Shown: positions 23,563 through 34,900 of the stretch, in pieces | Numbering within the stretch: position 1 is the stretch's first letter | Layout of the letters: each line of letters starts with the position of its first letter | Source: Sarcocystis neurona | Taxonomy: Eukaryota > Apicomplexa > Conoidasida > Eucoccidiorida > Sarcocystidae | Direction of reading: 5' to 3' | Assembly (NCBI GenBank): GCA_000727475.1 | Contig: KL647288.1 | Span: forward strand, 5,880,446-5,944,445 | DNA length: 64,000 nucleotides | Made by a program: the position numbers and the translations under genes | The notes under the pieces: generated by a model | Databases searched by the model: none | The model's input: only the letters and a program-made list of their open reading frames with translations | What the model was told of the DNA's origin: nothing

Positions 23563-26055
23563 TTTTTTCTTCCGTTCGGGTCTTTGATGAAGACAGAAAG
23601 TGTCGTTTTGGGATGCTTTTCCTAACGATACAATATCGCCAGTTTGTGCAGCGCCTCGTCTCGTCAATTTGCAGTCTTGCAGGGGCCTGTGCGTCTCTTG
23701 TGCTGCTCTAGATTCTGTTTGACGATAGAGCGCCGCCTTTGTCTATGCATACCAGCTGTGTTTTATTTGAAATGGGATGCAGCGTGTTGCGAGTGCAGAC
23801 ACTAAGTTGTACTGATACACGCGTACGTGTTCTAGTACATATAAACTCCTCTGTGTGAGAGACAGGTAGGGTTGGCGGCGCACAGGTAGTCGCACATGTG
23901 TATGACGGTGTAGACGCCGGTGGGTAACTGCCCTGCCAGAAGGCTGGCACGGGGTACTGGTAGTGCGGACTGGGGGGAAGGCGAGCGTTTATTTCTTCTC
24001 CCTGTAGAAACACGGTTACCGTAATAAAAACGTGCAGTTGCCGATTTTGAACGCCGCCGTTGTTATTAACATAAAACACTCTATACGAACGGCGAACAGG
24101 GAGGCCGTCGCGTGTATGTGAAGAGCGTGCAGACAGCAGTCGATCTGTCGTTCGGACCCGGAGTTGGCAATCAAATGGTGTGCGCCTGCACTGAGGTGCC
24201 GTAATTAAGCTAGGCAGCAGTGCAGAGCAACACAGGAAGACTGGGACTGTTCTAGTTAGTACGGATTCACTATAGGATACACAGAGGGCAAGAACGGCGT
24301 GGTATCATTACTCGACACTGGAGGCGTTCCGGCCAGGGCGCACCCTCAAACAACTCCGCTGACGCGCCGGAACAGACCTTCTGGAATTACGCAGAGAAGT
24401 TGATTTTTCGGTGAGAGACAAGAAAAACGTTGTCTCCAGTTGACGACTACAGTTGACCGCTGTTTCGACGTATTTACTACGTAGGCTTTACCAATTCAAG
24501 CGTAGCCTTTTTCCGGCAGAAGACCGCGTACACACCAGAGCCCCGTACTGTAGAAAGTAGGTCTCACTGGTTCTTCGTCTTCTGCGCACGCCCAGAATTT
24601 AGTAGTTTTTCTCAGGACGAGTGAACAGGGATGAACAGCTTTCTTTAGGGTCAAAGCGACGACAGAACTCTGGCAAAGCTACCACGCAGTAAGTATCAGT
24701 TTAGCCGCGGTCCACTTTGCACTTCAGCACAGATTGTTCTTCCCAAGCAGAACGCAGGACCTGCGACGCGGCGCGTTCTGAGGATGCTTTGTCCATCAGT
24801 TATTGTACGACCAGAGGTGAAAAAGGAGCTGGTTTCGTGGATGTTGCTTCGTAATAGGTGAAAAAAGTAGACGCGCACGCTTTGAATGCACAAACTGAGT
24901 GTTTTCGCAAATCCGAATCGACGCGTCAAGCAGGACTACAGCCGGGGTAGATCCGTGCTGGTCTCGCTGTGAGCGTTGCGCGTTTTACTGCGCAGCGAGT
25001 CGGTTACGGCAGACTAGCAACCGGAGAAAATGAGGAGCAGGGAATCAGCAGCAGCAGAAGCAGCACCAGCATGAACACCAGCAGGACAGAAACAGAAATA
25101 GCAACGCGAACAGCAGGAGTGTTCGGCCACGGACTCCAGTGCACGCACGTGAGTGAACACACGTGAATACGGGAAAGCCGCAGTCGTTAGTTACAGTGGG
25201 TGGGCACCAAGAAAACTGAACACTTCACACTTGCCTGCTGGCTACAGCAGCGGAGGAAACTCTACAAACGCTGCTCAAACACACGCCGAAGCTACGAGCC
25301 GCTCACAATCTCTTTGCTGTCCAACAGCGAGAAAGCGTCCAACACGTATCAAGGGTATGCCTAATGTAAACGACGCAGTAAAATACACGATGTAGGTCGA
25401 CAGGGACAACTTGTAGCAGCGAGCAAAAATAGTCGGCAACCTCGTGCAACGGGCTCAGGATTACCAAGCAGTAGAGGATGATGTAGTTTATCCTAATGTG
25501 CGATGTGGCAGCGTTGATCTTTTTGTTCACAAGAAGTATGAAGTGGCGACTTAAGAAGAGAGGCATTGACGAATTGAAGACCTCATGGAATATACCCAGA
25601 TCTTACGGTCTCCGAAAGAGCCTGTGGTGGGGCCCCCCACGCAAGCCTCGCTCACCCTCACGCGACACCCACAACACGACTGTTACCAATTTTAACCGCA
25701 TATATTCCGTTGACGGAAACGTATATATCACTCTCGGATGCGAAAAAGGCTCATGTTGCCGAAGTCGCCGAGGGGCGCTACCTGTGGCGTATCAGCTGCA
25801 AGTTCCGCAGTACAAGTTTTATTTAACTGCCAGACTAGCGTTTAATTTTCACAAATAAGGTGTCCTCTACTGTGTAGTTGATAATTGTCTTCCTGAAGAG
25901 AAAGTAGACATATCATAAAGTAAGCCACGCTTAGAGGACATCACAGATGGAGAACCCAACCGAAGAAAACGATATAGCAGGAAGCGTCGTCTCGATGATT
26001 ATTTCAACTCGTTGCGCTTGAACGTGTGAAGGACCGCGACCACAAATGCAGGAGG
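23563..26055. other. Intergenic between BRX1 and IFT140
   Basis: This is about 2.5 kb of mixed-composition, repeat-poor sequence. There is a short CAG-containing piece at about 25,045-25,115. An unbroken frame of about 120 codons at 25,496-25,858 (+) matches nothing I recognise. It should hold the BRX1 3' untranslated region and the IFT140 promoter, but no element is identifiable by eye. Confidence 0.5.
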
Positions 26056-29000
26056 ATGTCGACTGGTACAGCCGCGAGAGAGACAATATTCGGACGAGGC
26101 ATTGTGCCCCAGCTTTATGATCAGCGGATTCATGTTCGGCTTCCCCAGGTCTACTTACTGTCCTTCAGCGTGGTCTTTTCGAGCGAGAATCAATTCTTAA
26201 TGAGAAGTTGCCACAAAGCATATTTGACTACTTGTCAACCAGTTTATCGCTGCGCTTCTACCTTCCGTCGTGACTACGGGTCTTACGATCTTTCACGCGC
26301 AAATCTTCTCAAGTCTGCCACATTCGCATCTTGATTCCCGTGTCCCTTCACCTGGTTTTCACGGGGCAGTGTTGTGTGTGGAAGCCACCATGCAACATCC
26401 GTTGTTTCTGTGTACGAGTCTCCTCAAGCGAAATGTCCCTCACTGCTTGTGTTCGCCTTCCAAGGGGGAGAGGACGCGCATGCGCAGACCCTCCTCTGGT
26501 GTGGTCTAGTTCAGATACGGAAGTGCAGCTGCTTGCAGTAGCTGTAACTGACACCGAAAAATCAAGCGAGAACGCGTTTGTCGAAGTATTCTCGATCCAT
26601 GGAGCTACGTCAGGAAGATTGTTACCTCCCACAGCGCAGGGAACTCGTACTCCTTGCAGCACGAAAGCGGAGGACAATGATTCGATGCCAACTGCGATGT
26701 CCTGGCACCCGTGTAGGCGACTAGCAGACTGAACCGCGAATCCGTCTTCCACGCGTATCAACGCTGCAAGCGTAACAGTTCTGCGGGGGCCACAATGGTG
26801 TTACAGTCAGATGCAGAATCTAGAGCTGGTATTGGTGCGGTAGCAGGGCAAGGCTACGTGAGTACCCACAAAAATTGTGAACGTACACAGAGCACTGCGC
26901 AAGCCGCCATTCTTCATGGAGTAGAGAAGTCTGGGGCAGCGAAAAGAAAGTCTCGTCGGAGGCGCTGCTGCGGGCACTTAGGAAAGAAACTAATGGTCTG
27001 AACGCGCAGCAAGTAGGAAGGTGATCCGCCAGTAAAAAAGTAGCTCGAAACATCTGGAATCGTTAAAGATTGCAGTCATGGTTTTTCAGTATGCAGTCGA
27101 CTACAGCACAGCTAGGGCCCACAAGGAAATCCACACGCAGACAAGAATAGCTCCACCCCCATATTTAGGTCGCTCACAGACTGAAAACATTTCTTAATGA
27201 ACTCAGTCTTCCGCGCGTTCCTTCCACTTTCTCAGGCTTCCTCATGTCATACGTGCTCCTCCTGTAATTGTCATCTTCTGACTTGTGTCCTTTATAGGCG
27301 TGAACGTCCTCTTTGTAGGCTGGTCCAACGGCTGGCTCTCCGGGTGGAGGCAAAGTGATAAGGCGGAAGTCCACGCATCCTCAAATGTAGGAAGTGACCA
27401 GCTTGGAGGCCCTTCAATCGCGAGTATCACCCTATCGTGCTCTGAAAATTTTTGCGTCACAACAGATCGTGCCGGAAAACTTCTTGTTTGGTCCATACGT
27501 ATAAGTCGGATGAAGAGTCTGAGCCTGCGTCCGTCACGGCAACTGACAAGGGAAGAACGCATCACTCAAGTAAGCACTATCTGAACTTGATGCAAGCCTC
27601 ATCGTATGCTTGACACGGACAATCTTGTGCCAGTCGAGAAGCCCAGCTGCACCCATAGTACATGCGTACGTACATACGCGTACATCTCTATTTCTTCGCG
27701 TGTACGTGTGTGTGGACGTTTTTCTGTTTGTGTATATCTGCGTCGCATACATGGCATCTACGAGCTCCTACCCGTCTTTTTTAAAGCTTTGGTGAGTATC
27801 GCGGGCGTTGGCCTTATGAGCCGGCATCGTGTAATTGGTGACACCCTATTGTGCGGCGCTCCCACCCGTTGTAGAGTATCTTCAAGACGTGGAAGACACA
27901 CGACCGCGAAGAAGACGCATCTCACTTCTTTTTCCTCACGGAGAGTGCCCTTCACGTATACGAGGCAAATCACGTTGATCTCTGCTCTAAGCGGTACGTC
28001 CACGTCACACATGACGGTCGTGAATGACGTGAACGTAGTCGGAGCCCTCACACCCTGTCGCGTGAGGCACAGCATTTGGTGGAGTGTTTGCGCATCGATG
28101 TAGTACAAGCGATTTTCCCGTACACGAGCAAGCGTGGACCAAAGACTGTTGCAACATCACTTGTCTTCCTTAGCAATGCTGTTTACACTGCGCTTCCAGG
28201 TATACATCTGCTGAGGCAATCGTGTTGTGCAAATGCTTAACGGTCCGGGAGCGTTTAATTCTTCTTTCTCATCAAGGGACTCTTACACAGCTTTCTTTTG
28301 GGGCAAACGGACAAGCGCGAGTGGCCTCAGAAGTTAGACTCTCCATGGATGGCACAGGTGTGCAGAACTTTCTGGATGCGACCTGGACGGGGACAGGGTG
28401 CATTACGTGCAAAGCTTTTGGCACAGCATTACGCTTCTGGAACCTCCAGAACGAGCAAACCTACACTCTTTGTTTAGACGCGGAATTGACAGATCCAGCG
28501 TCTGCTACGGAAGAGATTGATTCTTTCTGCGTTGACCATGCGCGCGACGAAGTAGTTATTGGAACTTCACACGGCAAGCTAGTGCAGGTGAGACTTCTGC
28601 AGCAAGGTCGCGCATGTGGGGTATTTGCGTTCGGCCTTATTTCACGTCAAATCTGCTTTAGCGGTGAAGCAGGCATTACTTTTGTGAAGGTACACTCACA
28701 TGTATACAAAAGCCGTAAGCGTATACCCGTAGCACAGCCCACTTGCTAGTGCAAGGAGAAGACGTGCTCCCTGTTGCCACCTACTCATTGCGCTGTGATG
28801 TACCTGTAGCGTAGTTGATCAGTTGTGTTCAAATTTTCGTGCGTGCATGCTCTGCTTAAACGCGCAGTGCAGCCACAGGTCCACGGGACATGGAGAGTGG
28901 GTGGAGCATAACTGGGGATCCTTCCAAGTGCTACAGGACTATTACCCAAATCGATGCGGGACGCTGCGCTGTTGCGAAGGTAAGTTTCGCCTAACCGCGG

Positions 29001-31921
29001 GAGGACACTACGTTGTATTAGCAGCGTTTACCGATCGAAATGCCAAATTGGATTGGACTTGTGTGTGAAGAGCTCTCTCAGGTCCGCAGAAGGCGATAGG
29101 GGTTTTCATTGACGGCTTCGTCGACGTTTACTGCTGGTTGGAACCCGCTGTCGCCACTAATAAGCATTTGCTTGCTGTCCAGGTGCGCAGCACAGCAAAA
29201 TCAGTCTCACGTAGTTCTACTGTCAACTGTGCTCCGTTGCAGCTGTTGCGGCTGAGACGATTTAGGTGCTTTGACGCTGCTTCCGTCCCTGAGGGGAAAC
29301 TACACGCGTCGTCAGCACAGCCGACCACGCATTCTCGTCTTCTGTACCAGCTACCACGTGAGGAAACGCTGCAAAAATAAAGCCATTATACACGTAGGTA
29401 TAAATACAGCTGTTTACACCTATACACACATGTAAATATCGATAAACTTCCACTAAAACATGCGCATCAATCTCTGTGTATTCTGCCGCAGACAGGCGTT
29501 GACTCAATCGCTGTTTACTCGGAAGTGATTGAGCCGCAGATTGCTGACGCTGTCACCCTCTCGGCTCTGCCTGTACCGCTCCTAAGCCGTGACCACACCC
29601 GGACTTCGGCATCTGTGTCAACATCTTCCCTCTCGACTCACAAAAGCCGATTTATTTCCGCAGACGTCCTGGTCCCACATGTTGTCAGCGGTATTTCCGT
29701 GGATAAGAGTATGCTGGTTACCTTCAACACGGGAGCACTCAGCGTGTACAACGTAATTACTAGCGCCGGACTTCTACATTTCTCCCTGGAGGCCACAATT
29801 CAAGTAGAGAGTGTCTTCGACGTGCGGGTCTCCGAGATCGAGGACGAAAAAAGTATACTTGTTGCTTCAGGAGATGGCGTCAGAATTTTAAGTTTGGATG
29901 TAAGCATGTTTAGAGGTTCGCACAAGACCAGCGCCTCATTCAAACTGGTATACGTAGAGCTAGTCACGTTGTGCGAGCGAGTGTTTCTCTAGAAAAGGGA
30001 AAAGTCGGCCGTGGCTACGGGGGCGCGATTGAACTGGTGCAACCGCATCTCATGCAGGGCAAGACTAAGTCGGTTCTTCAAATCCGAGATGAACAACAGC
30101 TTACAAGGCCTCCGAAGCTTCTATGGTCATGTGGTGATACGCTGGCCGCTGCTAGCAACTCCGGTCACCTGAACATGTGGAGGCTCAACGACGGATCCCC
30201 ACGACTACTGAGGTCAGTTTAGGTAGCTGCCCAGCCCCCGCCGCACAGCGACAAACCGGTCGACGCTTTGAAAGTTTCTGACTTCCACCACGGATCTGCG
30301 TCCCAAGGGAGCAATGGATTGTTCTGTATTCGACTGCAGTCGCTCGAGATTAGCGTCACTTCAGGAGATGTTAAAGAGGACGTTTTACGGGTGAATGTCA
30401 TTCTTGAGTGCAGCGTTGAAAATCTTAGTCTTCAGCTCCCTTCCCTTACACTCCTCTCCATGGCAGGGAACTGCGACGGTAGCAAGCTCAGTATCTTAGC
30501 TCGGCGCGAATCAAGCGACGGTAAACCACGGTACCACACGTCCGAACCCATCCAGAAGCTTGACAGTCAAGCGTGTAACAAGGCTTCAAGCACTAGCGAG
30601 CAAAAGGCACCGGGAGCATGTTGGCTGATTCTGTACAACGTGCACAATGCCACACACGTCATGTAAGTGTAGTCAGCGGCACGCACTTCATTTCATGTCG
30701 CTGCAAAGTGTGGCAGCGTTTTGCAGGCCAACCCTCTCTTTCAAAGCAGTGGCACATCGATTCCATATGACGAGTGTCACTCTGTGTTACGCTCAGCTAC
30801 GGGTCAGAACTCTTGAATGCGTCTTTGCTGCACGTGCAAACGTGGGATACTGACGATCCCCGTCTTCTGGGCTTGACTCTGTCACGTAAAGCATGCGTCG
30901 AAGAGGAAGACTCAACTGCAGAGGTACCTTAATCTCAGCCGGATGTGTGCAATTGTAAAGCGCTTCACCACACGTGGGCAACAGAGGAGGGAGCCGGCAG
31001 TCATCAGGTTCTACGTAAACGGCTCCTTCAATTGATAGCTCCTCAATCGTAGCGCCTTTCGAGTGCATCGAAGCGCCTCACGTTGTTTTCTCCACCCGTC
31101 ATGTATCTGTTTAGCTCCCGCAGGATCTGCACCTCCCACTGCGACGACATTTCGTTGCATTCTTTGTAAACAAAGAAGGCCGTCTAGCTGAGCACGTAAG
31201 GCTACTTGGCAGCTTGAGAACTTGTACTGGTCATTCTTCAGGGAGATATGCCTGAAGCAGGCATATCTAGAGCAGTCAGAGCTACAAACACGCCTGATAG
31301 GGTGGAGCAGCCATAAATCCTTGTTTAGGACCCACTTGGGAGGTCGTGCGTAGGTTTTCGGCAGATCCGTATGAACACATTCGGGAGTACTAGTAAACAC
31401 ACACATCTCTGCGAGGCTTGTGGCCTGTACACAATGTCTGCAGTTTTGGCCAGTGTTACCGGTGTCTCAGGAAAGAATTCCATGCTTCGTGTACGCGAAT
31501 CCTCCCTCCTCCTCGTCTGTTGGCCGTGGGAAAGGCAAGAGCGGCAAAGGAGGAAATTCGCAGCTGGCATTGCCCAACGTAGAGCCCCAGATTTCTTGTG
31601 TCTTGCATCCAGTGGCACTGAGGACCCCTTACGCTTTGTTCGTAACCTTTGCAAACTGTCCTGAAGATCGGAAGCTCCTGGAAAGCCTCGTAAAGGCTAA
31701 AACATCAAGCTCTTCAGGGGATCAAGATGGTGCAACTAGCAGCGCAGGCCTTGGCCGTCCAGATAGCATCGACCTTTTCACTAGAGAGGGATCCTGTGGT
31801 GCTCCCGACTGCTTGCAAAAGAGCGGGTGGTTCCAGAGGCCGCCGAAAACAGCCTTACTTGTGAGGTTGCTCCGAGATTTTCGCTACTTCCCCGGGGCGG
31901 CCAATGATGACGAAGTTGCAG
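26056..31921 (+). other. IFT140: IFT140 exons coding the WD40 propeller half
   Basis: Proposed exons: 26,056-26,148 (tentative); about 26,370-26,712; 27,298-27,569; 27,875-27,993; 28,200-28,587; 28,868-28,979; 29,082-29,182; 29,492-29,899; about 29,998-30,212; 30,249-30,662; 31,444-31,921. From 27,298 to 29,899 and again at 30,212/30,249 each donor phase fits the next acceptor; the acceptor near 29,998 is less certain. No exon was found in 30,663-31,443. A short one is expected there because the donor at 30,662 is phase 2 and the acceptor at 31,444 is phase 0. Confidence 0.75.
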
Positions 31922-34900
31922 GTATGTGAAGAAGAGTTAACATGCTTACGACGTTTATACCAGTGATGAAGAAATCTGCGATTGATCCACATGTGTGACT
32001 CCAAGTAGGACACTTTGACACGGACGCGCCGTGGCACGGCAACACCAGCAACGGAAGCAAGCACATACTCGGTGGGTGGAAGTCAAAGCACGCGGGAGCT
32101 CCCTCTGACTGTTTTTCAGCGGACCATGTTTGAATCATTTGCCAGCACAATTGAGACGGGGTCGTATTTGTACTGACAATGATGGAGAAAGTGGGCGTGC
32201 CTTTCCCGGCTTTCATTTGGGTGCCGTAGGGAAGCTGATGCACTTTGCCTACCATCTGGCTTTTAACAACCTCGAGTGCGCAGTGGGAGAGGCAATCACT
32301 CCTTCGGAGTTCTCCCTGCTTCTTGATATAGCTAAAATGTGTTTGAGGACCGGAAGGCTGGAGGTGGCACTCAAATGCGTTGAAAAGCTGAAGATGCCGT
32401 GCGTGCAGGTGGCACTCCGGTGAGCACGCGAGGTGCATGAAGCGACGCACTGTAGCTGATTTCGGCTGATGACAACTGCCCGCAAATCCACAGTAAAGGC
32501 TATTCGACAGATTCGTCGTAGAGTTGCTGTGGAGTGCTGAACTACCTTCGTGACCAGACGGGCAGATCGATGTTCAGCTGGAGAGACATCGAACTTGCTG
32601 CGCCAAGAGCGAAGGGACACCCGAGCCACACGCCACAGCCTTCTTGTACGCTGTGTGTGTTGGTTCGCTAACAGGAACTGCGTGAATGAAGGAGAGAGAG
32701 AGAGATTGGCACGTCTAGCTGCGTACGTAGATGAGGAAGATTATGTCGCGCCACTTTTGGTGGCCTGCGAGCGAGGCGATCTCCTTAGCGAATGGTACTG
32801 TATGCAGTCTGAGTGGGAACGTGCATTCAAGGTAAGCACTGAGATGCTGAAAAAACAAGAGAACTTGTAAAGCCATGTTCACTAGGTTTCCAGATGCAAG
32901 TGCACTTTTTGCGAGCCTCTCGAATCACGGGCTGGCGAACTCTCCGTGCTGGAGCGTTCAGCTTCTCACGGTTTCGAACGTGACAGTCCTTGCGGTCTCA
33001 TTTACCTCTGTGCCAGTATTATACTTTGGTTGCGAACAAGATTTTTCAGCTGCGCACCCGAACTGCAAAGCAGCGACACGTATTTCGATTGAATGCGTTC
33101 TGTAATCACGCCACCTCTTCGCGGAATGTCGACGTCAGACCGGCTGCAATGTTCGACACGCTATAGCACATCTCCACGTGCAACCAAGACATGGATGCTT
33201 GCGTTCCTCCAGACTGCTTTTAGCATTAACGTCCTTGCCAGTTTGCCTGTACTTCAAGTCGATTTCTATGGATGCGCGCTACTTGCCTTCCAGGTCACAC
33301 ATGCAATTGTCACTGTCCGAGCTTCTGAGTAAAGGACTTTGCAATGTTCGGACTTACCGGCAGATCGCAAACGTCTTCGGCACAGGTACTGAAGCATGAG
33401 AGCAGTAGAGTCCTGCCCGGTTCTTATCTTTTCAGGTGTCAACGGACCTGGACACTGTCGGTCCCTACGTGGTACATCACCGATACAGTTTGTACCTCGA
33501 AGACTTGGGGGATTATGCGCAGGCTCTGAACCATCTGCGACTTTCCCTTCCTGCGACCAAGGAAGCAGGAGACGGGTCAGAAGGTATACATGCATGTATC
33601 CCCACTTTATTCCGCTGCTCTTAATGCCCTCATTGTTTCCATAGGCTTTGTCTACTGCCGCTGGTTAGTCCGTGCCGCTCCTCAGTATCCTGACGCAGAC
33701 GTTCACAGCTACGGTAGTTCCTCACCACCGTCCCGTTCACACGTGGTATTCACTCGAAGGATAGTAGTTATGTACCTTTTTGTTTGCCATTGATCGTCCG
33801 CACTTCCAACGCGGGCGCGCCAAATGCTTGTCCTCTTTTGAACTCTGCAGAGTGGTCGACTCGCGACGGACTATCAAGTTCCTTCGGGTTTTTCTCCTCT
33901 GCACTACGGCATGAAAGTGCGCGAGGGTTGAGACTAGCGGAAGCAGCTGGAGACGTAGAACTGTCATTGCGAAACGAGCAGGATACCCAATGGTTCGAGT
34001 AAGCCTAATGAGAACCAGCCTATTTGGCTTCTGCTGTATCGTCTCTGGCGTGACTAGAAAACCGACACTTTCCCATTACTTTCTTTTTCAAGAAAGAATT
34101 GACGCGAGGTATCTACCACACGATTCTCAGGAGCGTGTAGATGTATCACGGACGTCCGCTGTGCGAAGGTTTGCTCTCGGCTAACAACGAGACTGCTCGC
34201 CTGTCGAAACCGAGGCCGCTGAGCGCCAGTTGATGCACTAATAATTATGCAAGACAGCTATACAGTTTTAACGATAGTGCACTGTGGAGTCTCCTGCAAT
34301 TCAGGTGGTACGGAATTCGGCTTGAAACAGCAGAAATTTCTCAAGGTAGTAGTGCCTGTATCCGTCGCAAGGGACGACGTCGTGGGTATGATATGCCATC
34401 ACTACTTTCCAGCGTTTTCGAACCCATCGCCTTTGGCAGCCTAATACGAGCACCGCCTGACGTGTTGACGAAAGCCTTGCATTGGTACACCAAGGCCAGG
34501 AATCTACCTCAACAAGCTCGCGTGCTTTGCCTGCTGGGCAAGCAGAGAGAAGCTGAAGAGATCTGTATGAAGTCTGGGGACAAAGCAGCACTCTCTGTTC
34601 TGGCGAAGTATTACGCAACAAGTGGCTTGATGCAGAAGGCGATCAGTTGTTATATTTCAGCAGGAAGGACGCGGACGGCCCTGAGGTGGGAAGCGTTGTG
34701 ACAGAAAGGTGTTAAGCGGCAATGGGCCTACCGCCGAAGTATAATTTCGCGTACCCTGCCGGCGAACCTGTGACATTATATGGACTTCGTTCAGGCTGGC
34801 GAGACGCGATGGATGTGCTAGGGAGATCGCGACTGCAGCTCTTGTGGCCAGAGATGAGGACATGCTGGCTGCTGCCCAGTTTCTGTGTGAGGTAAACTTC

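Noticed and set aside
30793..31406. Minus-strand frames of 91 and 131 codons within an IFT140 intron
   Set aside because: They read somewhat protein-like, but no domain, start context or splice partner is visible.
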